A model generated the notes under the pieces. That model was not told the DNA's origin, did not search any database, and saw nothing but the letters and a program-made list of their open reading frames with translations. From Branchiostoma floridae (taxonomy: Eukaryota; Chordata; Leptocardii; Amphioxiformes; Branchiostomatidae), in assembly GCF_000003815.2 (NCBI RefSeq), contig NC_049991.1:12451123-12515122 (forward strand): a DNA stretch of 64,000 bases, in the 5' to 3' direction. This document shows, in pieces, positions 49,005-61,271 of this stretch; the stretch's first letter is position 1, and each line of letters starts with the position of its first letter. The position numbers were made by a program, and so were the translations under genes.

Positions 49005-49446
49005 TGATGTCGCCTGACAGGGTAACGCTCTCAGCCTGCTCAGCGTCCGGCTAGACTGTCACTTCTCCGGAGTTGCCCAACGTCTGTGTGACGTCAACGT
49101 GTGTCAAGATAATCATGTTTTAGATAGGTTGACGCACATGTTTGACAATCTTTGTCTTAAGATTCTTCTACATTTGAATTTAGGAGCAAGAATTGAAATC
49201 AATATTCGCGCAGTAGCAAACTATTTGCGGGTCATAAACGATGTTTTAGTGTTAACCAATATGTTGTTATTGAGGTGTGCAAACTGAAAATGGCCTTTGT
49301 GTCTCCGGGGGCGATATTCGGTCAGGATGATCTGATTCCGATTTCTATGTGGTGTTTTATGGTACGGATATGTATTATTCAAGAACTGGTGAAGAAGAAG
49401 TCAAACCAACATTTTAGTCTATAACTAGCGTCCTGGGTAATGATAG
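49005..49446. other. Intergenic stretch
   Basis: No gene or repeat was recognised between the possible remnant and the MITE. Confidence 0.35.
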
Positions 49447-49645
49447 GGTCAAATTTCCATACGGGGCCCGACCGGGCAGTTTGCGGGAACCAGAAGTAAC
49501 CGACAACAAACAAGTGCACACAAAACGGAAAGAAAACAGTCATAAGTATATTTTGCGCACTTTGTTTTATTTCTGAATCTTGATATACACTTTTATTTCT
49601 TCTTTCTTCAAACAGCCCGACCGGGCCCGGTTTGGTCATTGTAAC
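49447..49645. mobile_element. MITE-like inverted-repeat element, copy 2
   Basis: The left arm has CGGGGCCCGACCGGGCAGTT (about 49462-49481) and the right arm has AGCCCGACCGGGCCCGGTTT (about 49614-49633). The arms are imperfect inverted repeats of each other and share the CCCGACCGGGCC core and overall length (about 200 bases) with the element at 22989-23179. Confidence 0.65.
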
Positions 49646-50401
49646 CAAAGCAAAAGACATGTGAAAGGGCCTTCGTGGTCTCATCTGAAGGAAGTTTTCC
49701 CGGTGAAGTCCTTTTTTTAAAACATCTCATTCTATTAAGGTGTACTGTTCTAGTAGACTCCATTTTGGCTTTAAGACTCGCCTGTGAGACGTATCATTGT
49801 GTCGGTAAATACAGGCTCAGTCCTTCAGGAGCCGTCCTCCTGCCGTGCCTGGTAGACCATTCAGGGAGTCAATGGAGCAGCCGGAAAAAATCACTACCTA
49901 CAAGATAATGTCTTCATTTGGTTCTTTTATGTCAGTAATCCTGTTTATTTTGCGGTCTGGAAAGGACCAATACAGTAAATCGGATAAGTAAGACTGATTG
50001 TGTTGCATCCGTTTTTGTGTGGTAATTTAGGCCATTTTTTATGATTATACACTGCAGCCGTGTTCTTCATAAGTATCATTCATTCCAAAGCGTGATTCAG
50101 AAGTACCTCCACATTTAATGACAAACACACGCTATCTCAGTCCAATAAGACCCAAACACAGGCATAAAGAATGACAAATGAGCTCAGTTAGCATTCTCCG
50201 ACCTCAGCCCGCTCTGGGGTGCTCGTGGGCTTCGAACCCTGCACCCCTAATCTGAGCCGCGTCAACGAGCAAGACAAACAACAAAGGCCAGGCGCAGATC
50301 GATAACGGCTCGCCGTAAGTCAGGCCTGAATGGCTGTCAGGGAGGGACAATCTCGACAGAGTGAGGGTGTCTAGCCTCTACCAGACTCCGGGACGATGGA
50401 A
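49646..50401. other. Intergenic stretch
   Basis: No gene recognised. The interval 50160-50390 is more GC-rich and free of simple repeats, ending at the hairpin below. Confidence 0.35.
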
Positions 50402-50499
50402 ACCGTAGAAATGGAACAAATAGAGGAGTCGCGTACTGTTCCCTGGCTGGCTACACTCCTCTGGCCGGCTTACTCCTCTATTTGTTCCATTTCTACGGT
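50402..50499. repeat. Perfect 28-bp inverted repeat with 42-base loop
   Basis: Arms at 50402-50429 and 50472-50499 are exact reverse complements (starting ACCGTAGAAATGGAACAAAT). The loop carries CTGGCTGGCTAC and CTGGCCGGCT. A transcript would form a stable hairpin. It may be a recent foldback insertion or a structured non-coding RNA; there is no coding frame. Confidence 0.95.
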
Positions 50500-51548
50500 G
50501 TATGTGTGATGGTCATACTTTACTTGTGATCGTGCAGTTAGCTATAGGATGTGGAAAATGTCATCAATATCAAATCCAGCTTTCCGCCGACGAAATGACA
50601 TGTGAAAAGACCGCTCTTATTGGAGACAACTGCACAGGGAAATGCAGTATCCACTGACAGCTATATAGACATACATTTTAAGTTATTACATCATTCTGCT
50701 ATCATTGCTGGATGAAAATGACGCTACAAAGCGCTTCATGACTGATCTGTAAATTTTACGAACCCTGCATCAACCTGTCTTTAGTGTTTAGTCTTTTAGC
50801 AATCTATTTCGATTTTCATGTTCATGTACAAATATTTGTATTGACATGGAGTTAAAATAAGGTCGATATAAGACCAGTACATATAGGATACCCACACAGT
50901 ATAGCTGTACCTTAATGACTTAATTCTGAGTTGCCTGGTACTTCTGCTACGACTCGGTGTGTTTTATGTCAGCTGGGGACGCTCGTAAATGTACAACAAG
51001 GCGAAAATGGCAGTAAATTCAATTGAAAGTGGCTATTGTTTCAGCCATAAAACCCGTCCATTATACCCGGCGTCCCCACACTCATGAATACTGATGGCGC
51101 GTCTTGGCTATCATGGACGGGAGAAGGAAAATTGGATGGTGAAATCGATCTAAATTGAATTAGACTGGAGATTGCGGAGCCTTGTTGTAAGGGTTGTCAA
51201 TCAATTATACAGAATTAGCACGTACAGCGGGCAGTGGTGATAGTGGGTTTGCAATATAGAAGTTGAAAAGATTAGAACGGAATTATAAATCTTTTGAGAA
51301 ACTTTTAAACAAAACAGAATGAAAACGAAGGAAGAAAATACAATGTAAAAGAAGATGACACCCGGGTGGGCTTCGTACACTTCTCCATCCACAGCGATGG
51401 CAATAAAAATTGTAAGTTGAGAAATGTGCCTGTTCACAATTCCCAAGCATACCAATGTCTTCAACTATATATATATATTCTTGTTTGTCGTTTGGTAGTA
51501 TCAAGTTAAAGTCTCTTCGAAGAGCTCTATTTCCTATAACCGTGACAG
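50500..51548. other. Intergenic stretch
   Basis: No gene recognised. A block near 51050-51170 with homeobox-type cores and moderate GC could be regulatory; nothing confirms it. Confidence 0.35.
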
Positions 51549-51775
51549 TACACCACTGCATTTCATGTTTTTACACTTACGACTTGATGTTTGAAAAGAG
51601 GGAAGAAAATGATAAGTAAACGCTAGTATACACTGCTGCGATTCTTGTTTCTACACTTATGACTTGATGTTTGAAAAGAGGGAAGAAAATGCTAAGTAAA
51701 CATGAATGTACACTACTGCGCTTTATGTTTCTACGCTCAGTATGACAACGTTTGAAAAGAGAAATGAAAATGCTG
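51549..51775. repeat. ~80-bp tandem repeat, nearly three units
   Basis: Units start at about 51549, 51629 and 51709. Each contains TACACYRCTGC, TGTTTYTACRCT and TTTGAAAAGAG. The third unit is more diverged. Confidence 0.9.
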
Positions 51776-52729
51776 CTGTTCCGCAAATACAACACATGGA
51801 GTAGCTCCGACCCAGTTTCCCGCGTCTGTGGCCTCCCCTGTGTTCTCATCGCGTTTCTACAAATTGGCGGGAACCCCGCGGGTCTCATCCAATCCGTGCA
51901 ACGCCGCCGCGTGTTTAATTGATGGTGCCAATTACACAAGTCTCAGCCGTGCCTCAGTACCTCCGGAGTTCCGGGATGACGTCCCAGGATGGAGTCCCTC
52001 TGTAATAGAAACTAGTAAATCAGAATAAATGACCTAATTTGTAGGCATGCTATCACGATATGTGAAACATTCTGATTTGGGTTCTTCAAATTATACATTG
52101 TAGAGTACCATGAATATAAAACAAAATTGAAATAAACTTGCATATACAAACATAGTTTGATTTTTTATGATTGCTCTGGTATTCATATAAAAAATTGGGC
52201 ATAAAAGAGGTGACCCATGAAGTAAATGATAAGTATTGCAACTTGACCAAACAGATGTAAAGCATATATTCAGGATCAAGCGAAAATGAACAATAGCACG
52301 ACCACACCTTGTGCTGCCTGATGTTGCGGAATGAATTGCCAGGTGGCGCTGTCAAAAGTGAGCTATTGTTTAACAAAACCTTTCTTGTACATTTACTGTA
52401 CAAAATGCTCAATACGTTTTATGTGATAGGACCGTTATTTGCAAGGCTTACTCGCTCTATTGGATTTTCTATGACAATGCTTACTTGCATTAGGTCCCCT
52501 TTCCACTAAACGAAACTCTTTATCTTTGAAATTTGTTGAACGATCTGACAAATCTCTAGTCGCTCAGCGATTGCAGCACTGTTGCAACTTCTATTGGAAA
52601 GGGAGTGTACATTGTCATAACCAAACACGGATACCAATGGCTTACAAGTTTGCAAAAATGCTCTTTGATACGTTTACCAATAAAAAAAATGCTCAGCCCT
52701 ACCTTCGTTAATCACGATTGGAGTTCTGT
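51776..52729. other. Intergenic stretch
   Basis: No gene recognised. Open frames at 52086-52412 (-) and 52309-52509 (+) lack domains or splice partners. Confidence 0.35.
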
Positions 52730-52870
52730 TCGATCCCACGAACAAATTTAATGAGCGCGGTGCGCTGCTTGAACCCTCAATCCCCCAAATCAATTATTAA
52801 CTCATAACAGCCAGGAGCCTAATTAGGAGTTATGAGGCGGCATTTTGTAGAACAGAGCTCATCTACAGAG
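52730..52870. promoter_or_regulatory. Candidate regulatory block with homeodomain cores
   Basis: A compact stretch contains TTTAATGAGC, ATCAATTATTAA and CCTAATTAGG (a perfect palindromic homeodomain site) between GC-richer segments. There is no coding potential. This is inference from composition only. Confidence 0.2.
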
Positions 52871-53089
52871 AGGCGTGGTGATACGGCTATTTCAGGCCAG
52901 CTTCACTAGTAGCAATAATCTAGTGGTGGGGTTGTCAAGTGCCAAAAATGACCAGTTATGATCACGAGTAAGACTATCTCATTTAGAATATTCGGTACTT
53001 GCAATGTTTTGCGTCTACAAGCACATAAACGAAGCTTTTACAGTGTTTATGAATGTCAGGAATAAGAAGAAGTGAAGATAGAGAAACGG

Positions 53090-53960
53090 TATACTATTGG
53101 AAGGAAATAAATGTGATGGAGGTTGGACAAGCGGACATTTCAACACAGTTGAAACCGCTCAGCACTATGGGAATGAACCATCTGAGACCGTGGTGGGATA
53201 AAGAAATGTTGTAGATAGCGGAAGACCGCTCAGCACCACGGGAAGGAACCATTTGTGTCTCGGGTTGTGATATTAAACATTTCAAACATTGTGGAAAGCC
53301 TTTCAGCACCACAGGAAGGAACCACCTACGACTCAGGTTGTGAGAGTGGACATTTCAAACTCTTTTGAAAGCCTCTAAGCATCACGGGAAGGAACCATCT
53401 ACGACTAGGGTTTTTTCGCTCTTTTTTATTAAAAACAACAATAGCAATAGTACATTTGGCAACCACTAAGACTAGTGTTTGTACAGTCGAGTACTATTGC
53501 ACATGGAGGGATAACATATACTGGTGTGTCTGGACGAATTACATGGTTAATTTCACAAGCAATACATGGGTAGTGGAACAGTCAGAAAAGACAAATACAT
53601 GTAGTACAATCTACGACTAGGGCTGCAAAAGTGGACATTTCAAACTCTGTTGAATTGAATGCCGCTCAGCACCACGGGAAGGAACCATTTGTGACTAAGG
53701 TTGTGGGTAAAATTCCTAACTCTGCTGAAAGCTGTACAGCAGCAAAAGAAGGAACCATTTATGACTCTTGTTGTGATAGTGGACATTTCAAACAGCCGCT
53801 CAGCACCATGGGAACGGACCATCTATGATTAGCTTGGGACAAAGGGAATGTTTTAGGCAGTGGAAAGCTGTCCAGCACCACGGGAAGGGACCATCTGGGA
53901 CTGAGGTTCAACAAAGAAATGGTTTGGATACCGTAGTGAAAAGTAGCGTCACGGAAAGGA
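53090..53960. repeat. Degenerate tandem array (CAGCACCACGGGAAGGAACC unit)
   Basis: Roughly eight to ten units of about 80-90 bases share CCGCTCAGCACCACGGGAAG, GAACCATYTRYGACT and GTGGACATTTCAAAC. The array is interrupted by an insertion at 53411-53608. It is non-coding; open frames across it are shadows of the repeat. Confidence 0.85.
53411..53608 (-). mobile_element. Small retroposon (5'-truncated LINE or SINE-like) with 14-bp target duplication
   Basis: The 198-base insert is flanked by the exact duplication ATCTACGACTAGGG (53397-53410 and 53609-53622). Its plus-strand left end is T-rich (TTTTTTCGCTCTTTTTTATT). Read on the minus strand, it therefore ends with an A-rich tail containing AATAAA. 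This is the signature of target-primed reverse transcription. No reverse-transcriptase frame remains. Confidence 0.85.
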
Positions 53961-55640
53961 TCCTTCCGAATAATGCTCGATTCTTCTGTTTTCAAACGAT
54001 GGTTTCAATAATAAGTTTATATTTCACTTACTAAGATTTGAGCTTGAAAACAAACAACACCTTCACAGTTAGTCAAAATTGTTCATTTCATCATCTGCCT
54101 AGGAAAATCCAATGCATGAAATCATGACGACGAAAACGGGTACTAGGTAACATAGCCTATTGATAATTTTTTAAAGATCAACAGTACCTCCAGTTTCCTT
54201 TCGCAGTCTTTGCCTTTGAATCGTCTCATGCAACATTCTCCTGTGAACTCTTAAGTTTGCTCTATTCTCATTTTCTGCCTTTACCGCGTACTAGTCTTCC
54301 TGACCTAGCCGATCTTTGCACAAGGCCAGGTCGATGAGTCGGGATAATGCCCCATTACCAGGGGATCGGACGGGAATATTGTCCGAATCCCGCCGGCTAC
54401 ACGCCATAATCCAACCCCGGACCCGAGAATTCGCCGATAACGGAGATAAATAGACAGACGGTCACGGATACCGTAAACACCAATAAAGCCCGGAGAAACT
54501 AAAGGAAGGGAGCGAAAAGCCTACAAGTCTACGTTACCAACCTGATGCATGTGACGAAACACATTGGGTTTCTGACAGGCTTTTCACTACATTTCCAGAC
54601 ATCAATATACGTACCTGGTGTCTCTGATACAGAAGTTTTCTTCTTTACAAACACGAAACAATTTCTCCAGAACTAAGCTAGATGTTTCTGTTGACAACGC
54701 TGGTGCTTTTGACATAACGCACCAGAGGCACTCAGTGGTTAATGCGCCTCTTGTATGTGCTTTTCATGACCACTCCTTTCCCTTTTAACCGAAGTTCAGA
54801 AAGCTACGAATCAATATATTTTCGGGCAACACCTGGAAATAAGTGCTCTAAAAGCAGAGTAGACTAAAGCTGTGCAGTTTCATATCGATGACAAATGCCT
54901 TCCGTCTTCTTGAATGGCAATGTAGATGCAAAATTTAATGGATAGTTCTGTGCGATATTCCTGTGGTACTTTTTGTATGTCATCATAAAGCTTTGTTCTT
55001 TCAGATGAAATCGTGCCGTTCGACTCTGTAAAATACCTTCCTTTTCTACTCTGGCCGGGAAAGAGACGTCTTCGTGCCTAATGCACTTCTCCAGCCGGGC
55101 TTCAAGTGGACCTCAAAGGATAAAAGAGCTCCCCCGGTGCTCGGTAATTCCATTATAAATGTGGGGTCCTTCCAAATGTATCGATATCTTTAGGAAATGA
55201 ATAGAGGCCCGGGCTAACGGTGACCCCTAACAGAAGATGGTCGAGTAGATCTGTCCGGTCCAACTTGTACGTTTCCTAAGTCTACATAGATGGGCTGATT
55301 AGCCCACAGATATCGGGCCAAATCGTCCCGCAAGTGCGCAATTCCATTACCGGCGATTTGGGCGCACTTTTTAATTCAGTAAGACAAACTACATGTCGCA
55401 GCGATGAAAGGACGGCGGTGTGGAAGTCGTGCCGTATCGCCGGGTTCTCTCCGGGACCGGGCGGCGGGCGCGGCACACGGCTTCTAACGCGGAGTCGTGC
55501 CCCACAAATCGCCCCCTGAAAACTCTTCCATTAGGGACATTTAGGGGATCCACTGAGGAGGTTCAGACGACACAAACATCAGAGGGACGCCCCGGGGAAC
55601 GAGAGGGCCATCTGCACGGGTTCCCGCCCGATCTGGAGTA
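53961..55640. other. Intergenic stretch
   Basis: No gene recognised. GC-richer segments at 54290-54500, 55010-55340 and 55400-55640 are free of simple repeats. Open frames in them are short and overlap on both strands. Confidence 0.35.
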
Positions 55641-57509
55641 AAAAACGGCGGTCGTCTGTAGACCCCGGGCACACGATAATTATCATGCCAAATATACTGC
55701 AGAGGTAACCAACTTTCCGCCTGATTTGGATCACTAGCGATCTCGCCCCCCCGGGGCGAAATCACTAGCGATCTCGCCCTCCCCGGCTAGTGATCTCGCC
55801 CCTCTACCTCGCCCCCCTTTAGTGATTTCGCCCCCCCCCAAAAAAACGGGTTTACATGACATTTTAGAAGTTGATTGGTATAAATCACAAAATGCAGTTT
55901 CATAATGATAGAAGTACACGAGTTTGATACATAACTCCATTCATAGTATCAATATTAACGTAATTACATGGTAATAAGATAGTTGAACTTGTTTCAGACA
56001 AGGAGGGTTGGGTACCTTGTATTCCCATTATTGCATATACCTGAGTCTTGACATAAGATGTATTTCATTGTATTCACCTGTCCTCAAGCAACCTATATAT
56101 CTCCAATATGAAGTCTCTACCATGAAGTGACCACAAAAGAACTATGTAATGTCTTTATTGATTATGCAAATATTTGGTATTAATTAGAATAACGCACATT
56201 TTGGTATATGCACCTGGCCAAGGGATATCCTCACCTCCAACATGACTGTTTTTTCTAGTATTTAGGAACTGATGCATTTACCCGTGTTTCTTAAGACTGG
56301 TACTTTACCAGTGTTTGTGTAGCATTTAGCAACAGCTATATCAACTTGCGCGTAGATAGTGTTTATAATGAGAAACTATTATTCACGTGTGTTTTTGTTA
56401 GTGCTTTGGAAATGTTTCCAGCACAAGAAAGAAAACACTGTGACAAATTGAAAACATATAGCTGACGTATTCCGTACCATAGACGGTGTTGATTTATACG
56501 TTCGCAGTAGCACTGTTTTTATGCCACCTCAGCTGGGTTTCGGCGCTGCACTCCCTCTTTCCCGCCCCGGTTACTGCCTTTTTTTTTTTTTTCTCTTTTT
56601 TNNNNNNNNNNNNNNNNNNNNNNNNNNNNNNNNNNNNNNNNNNNNNNNNNNNNNNNNNNNNNNNNNNNNNNNNNNNNNNNNNNNNNNNNNNNNNNNNNNN
56701 NNNNNNNNNNNNNNNNNNNNNNNNNNNNNNNNNNNNNNNNNNNNNNNNNNNNNNNNNNNNNNNNNNNNNNNNNNNNNNNNNNNNNNNNNNNNNNNNNNNN
56801 NNNNNNNNNNNNNNNNNNNNNNNNNNNNNNNNNNNNNNNNNNNNNNNNNNNNNNNNNNNNNNNNNNNNNNNNNNNNNNNNNNNNNNNNNNNNNNNNNNNN
56901 NNNNNNNNNNNNNNNNNNNNNNNNNNNNNNNNNNNNNNNNNNNNNNNNNNNNNNNNNNNNNNNNNNNNNNNNNNNNNNNNNNNNNNNNNNNNNNNNNNNN
57001 NNNNNNNNNNNNNNNNNNNNNNNNNNNNNNNNNNNNNNNNNNNNNNNNNNNNNNNNNNNNNNNNNNNNNNNNNNNNNNNNNNNNNNNNNNNNNNNNNNNN
57101 NNNNNNNNNNNNNNNNNNNNNNNNNNNNNNNNNNNNNNNNNNNNNNNNNNNNNNNNNNNNNNNNNNNNNNNNNNNNNNNNNNNNNNNNNNNNNNNNNNNN
57201 NNNNNNNNNNNNNNNNNNNNNNNNNNNNNNNNNNNNNNNNNNNNNNNNNNNNNNNNNNNNNNNNNNNNNNNNNNNNNNNNNNNNNNNNNNNNNNNNNNNN
57301 NNNNNNNNNNNNNNNNNNNNNNNNNNNNNNNNNNNNNNNNNNNNNNNNNNNNNNNNNNNNNNNNNNNNNNNNNNNNNNNNNNNNNNNNNNNNNNNNNNNN
57401 NNNNNNNNNNNNNNNNNNNNNNNNNNNNNNNNNNNNNNNNNNNNNNGGGGGGGGGGGGCGAGATCGCTGTCACACCGGAACAAAAACGGCGGTCGTCTGT
57501 AGACCCCGG
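55641..57509. mobile_element. Repeat element flanking the large assembly gap
   Basis: An identical 28-base direct repeat (AAAAACGGCGGTCGTCTGTA, continuing GACCCCGG) occurs at 55641-55668 and 57482-57509. Between them are several direct and inverted copies of CACTAGCGATCTCGCCCC (55731-55840). Beside the gap edge lies GGGGCGAGATCGCTGTCAC. The 845-N gap falls inside. This looks like one repeat-rich insertion that defeated assembly; its class is unclear. Confidence 0.5.
56602..57446. other. Assembly gap (845 N)
   Basis: 845 unknown bases, bordered by a T-rich homopolymer on the left and a run of G on the right. Confidence 0.99.
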
Positions 57510-60229
57510 ACCACTAGCATTAAAACACATACACGCTCCGTACGTAGATGCAAAGATAGATGGTTAATAAATGGTGCAAACAAGATGTATAAAACTTTGA
57601 CTTTAGTCTAGGTTGAACAGTTACAAAAGATGCTTGGCCCTGAACTTTTGGTCCAAGACAAGTGCCTGTCGGTCTTGATGAACTGACAGGCTGTCCCATA
57701 CATTATTTGCCGCTCAAAAAAAATCATAACTCCAAAGAAAATTATAAAAACGGCATGGTTTCACTACATTCGAGTCAACTACTATGACGTTTGATACATG
57801 TCAACATAAATATTGAGTTAGTTTATCAAGCTCACGGACTCCCCACTTTAGATAACCTCATCAAGGCCAAGTCCAGGTTTGGAATGAACTCCACAATGCT
57901 AACATTCTTACAGTTATTCAATCTCAATCAATTTCCTTCCAATATAATTCAATTTCTGGGATGTGCCCGATGTTAACATCTGGAGTGACAGGTGTCCGTT
58001 ATCACCCGATATGTAAGCCTTCTCGTTCCCGAGATAATCCCCGTCAGCTGCTACTCTCGTTCCTCGTGTCCCCTGACAATCCCAGTTATTACACTTTTAA
58101 CGCCCTTAAGTCCCGACTGACGTGTTTTCTAAGGGAAAGTTTGGACTCGTTGTTATTGCAGTGAATTAACAGGGCTTAGAAGACATTTATAGGGATACTC
58201 ATACATTCCGTAACGCCTTAGCAACTTGGTTGGTGACAAGGGATTGAACATTTCAGGAATGTCTCTCACATAGAGCATTGGCACTGGTTTAGTCGACTTC
58301 TTCTTTCAAACATGAAAAGTACACTCACATTAATATTGTTTTGAAATGCAGGGTACCGCGTTTGGTACACGCCTGGACATACTTAATCATATGCATATTT
58401 CATGTTTCATGATACGATTGCAAAAATGCGTTTGTCAGTTGGATTCCGCAGATAATGAACCGCACAATTATTTCCATTCCATCTGCAAATCACTAAGCTC
58501 CAGCCAAGCTTCCTTACCTAACTCCTACGATGCCGTACATCTTGAAATAAACTTGTCAACCTACCAACACCAGCTGAACAGTTTGTATAGTCTTGCCCCC
58601 TTCTACCTAAAAGCTATATACAGAAAGTATTAATCAGCTGATATATCTCAACTCTCCTCCACACCCAGGCCCCTCCCTCCTCATTTACAGAAATCCCTTC
58701 AGCCAAAACTATCTCCCGGCAAGGAAGTCGCGATTATCAAACAGGAGTAAAGTGAGCCCGGGATTGCGACGCGTGGATTACACCTCCCCAAAGGGACCGC
58801 TATCCGACGCCCAAAATGTGTGGTAAAGAGTTATGGTCTCAAACTGTATAGCAACTGCTTAAACAAAAAAAGGGAACGGAACAAGGATGATTGCTGTATT
58901 TTGAGTTGATATAGGAATGATATCACTACGTTTAGAAGATTGTCCCAGAGATATCAATGCTTGCCTCGTTTGCAATGTACATTTGTATGTAACGTGGCAT
59001 GTTTTTGCTATAAACCTACTCAAAAACTTTCGTCCGTTGACGAAACTTCCTACGATCGTTTGAATGCGTTCCAAGAAACCAAGATTACCGGATAGTTCCC
59101 AAAAGTCTTTCGTCAGAAAGTTTTTCCGCAAAGCAAACCCAGGCCTTATCCAATAGCTATGACTTCACTTTTTTCCAGGATTTTCGACATGTCTGCCTAC
59201 ATAATCAACTACCGTTATGTCTAAGTCGGCGTGTGTACGTGTACTGAAGGCAGACTGTACCAGTGCCAAAGCTTCTGGAGCGAGTATGAGCAATCGAAAA
59301 TGCTGACTTGAACATGTATGAGCAATTTGCGCAGCATCGATTTTTAAATGTTTCAATCCGCTCACTGTGAATACATGTGCAGTGCTGCCTCGCAGATAAA
59401 TTTGGCTTTGTAAAGTACAATGAGCACGATGCTTTGAGTATCATTAATTTTGAACATCATTTGATGCTATCTCATACACTTTAAGGGGGTTATGGTAACG
59501 TAATTTTGATTCATACTGGAGACGAATGCTCACACTCCTTTTCCTTGATGTTTCCGTACGAAAGAAAAATGTAGCCGCAAACTACGGATAAAAAGCTTTT
59601 ACGAATTTAGCCTTTCCTCCTTCTGTCAAAAATGACATTATCTTGGGTCGACCGATCACTCCGTCCCAACATGCCCTGCGGCCGGAGTGACCCGAGTGCT
59701 CCCGAAGAGCTTTCGGGCGGTGTGCAGTTCAGACGAAATGACCCTTTCTTTTCTCTCTACTGGCTTCTCTTGTGCTCCTATTAAGATCGTTATCTGGATC
59801 ATTTGTAGGCAGAATCACTGGCAATGGTTGGAGCCTCAGTGAAGTCTGTTTGCTCAGCATTGGCATATCTATGTCTTTGGAATCTCTGAAAACTAATAAG
59901 TGGAATGACTACACTAAATACTGCTTGGCCAGGCAAACACAGATAATGTGCGCATGTCGCAGTCATGATGTAGCTACATATTTGAAACAATGCAAACTTT
60001 AAAAAAAAAAAAAATCTAATGGTAAATGTCGTACTATCCTTGAATGTATCGCTTCATCTCTTTGGACTATACACATCTTTAGTAAAATGGAAGAAAGGGG
60101 TAAATTCTATTTCTTTACGGTAGAGATGTTCAGAACTTAATTCAAGGTTTCTTAAATTCTTCATAAATGTCACAGTCGGTGCTCTCTCCCTCGCCTCCGC
60201 CCCCCTCCCACAGTTCTTGGCTCCGCATC
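57510..60229. other. Intergenic stretch
   Basis: No gene I can support. Frames at 57961-58164 and 58346-58633 (+) read like weak protein sequence but have no recognised domain. The T/A runs and pyrimidine tracts near 60000-60200 are simple sequence. Confidence 0.35.
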
Positions 60230-60440
60230 GCGCTCAACTTGATAAAGCGCCGCACCTTCCAGTCCAAAATCAATTACACACCGTCTTATTGATTCCGGCC
60301 GACTATTTGTTCAATTTGGGCGTGCTTGAGGCGCTTTCCGTGTTTATTAGGTGGTGTAATGGGAGGAGAGGCCGCCGTGCTTATGCAGACCCACGCCAAT
60401 TGATTAAACTTAGCGTGCAGAAGGCGGTGGTGGCGGCATG
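60230..60440. promoter_or_regulatory. Candidate non-coding regulatory block
   Basis: This mixed-GC stretch carries AAATCAATTACAC, TTATTGATTCCGG, TGTTTATTAGG and CCAATTGATTAAAC (homeodomain- and forkhead-like sites) with no simple repeat and no convincing frame. It resembles developmental enhancer DNA by composition only. Confidence 0.2.
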
Positions 60441-61095
60441 ATGAGAGGGTCTGTCGTGCCCGGACTGTGCATGAACTTGGCCCTGAGGGTACAGCAAGCT
60501 GTGATATGAACCTGCGATACAGAGAAGGCAATATGTTGAATCATAAAACTGTCTGTTTCCAAATTTGACGCCTTTTGCCACTTCAGAATTACATCTAAAG
60601 TTATTTGACATTTTTCCATCAATCTCTGCCGTACTAGTATGAGGAGACTACAACACTACAGTGCGGTACACGCATATATGTGCAGGTGGTATTGGCGTTA
60701 GTGTGCTTAATTTCAAGTAAACAAAACCAGCATAACGTCAATGATCTCTTACCCGTACAGGTACGTTTCAACGTTTCTACTTTTGTTTTCAAGTAAAATC
60801 AATCACCGACTTTCCCTATCTCGAAATCTATATATCGAATGGTTATTGGGATTTTCTCCAAAACAGGGCTATCAACCCGATAGTATACTATGCACGCTCA
60901 TAAGAAAGTCTTTGAGATTTTGACGTTGCTAGATATTTCGCGTGCTATACTCATATGTATTGTTATATTAATTAGGCTGTTAAGCTTTATGCTATAGTTG
61001 TTACCATACATTGTATCATGTACAATTGTCGTGCAATAAAGTTCTTCTCATACCTCCCTCCGTGTGTACAGCGTATTATATTGAATCATATATGT
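60441..61095. other. Intergenic stretch
   Basis: Nothing recognised other than an AATAAA at about 61036 without an associated gene. Confidence 0.35.
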
Positions 61096-61271
61096 ACATT
61101 GTAGAAGCCAGTTAATTGCACGACGGATTATCGCACACTTATATCAATTGCACGAAATCTCAAAATCCCGTGAAGGTGAGGTGCAGCTGTATAACTTCGC
61201 TTTGTTGCACCACCCAGATAATTGCACGAAATATGCTTGAAAATGGGTGTGCAACTAAACGGCTTCTACTG
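61096..61271. mobile_element. MITE-like pogo/Tigger-type element
   Basis: Ends CATTGTAGAAGCC...TTGCAC and GTGCAAC...GGCTTCTACTG are inverted repeats of each other, and TA dinucleotides flank both sides (61094-61095, 61272-61273). Inside, AATTGCACGA is repeated at about 61113, 61148 and 61219. The TA target and CAGTAGAAGCC-type ends recall pogo/Tigger MITEs, though this is from memory. No transposase is present. Confidence 0.6.

Noticed and set aside
56486-57567. Open frames of more than 300 codons around 56.5-57.6 kb
   Set aside because: Almost all residues are unknown because the frames cross an 845-N gap.
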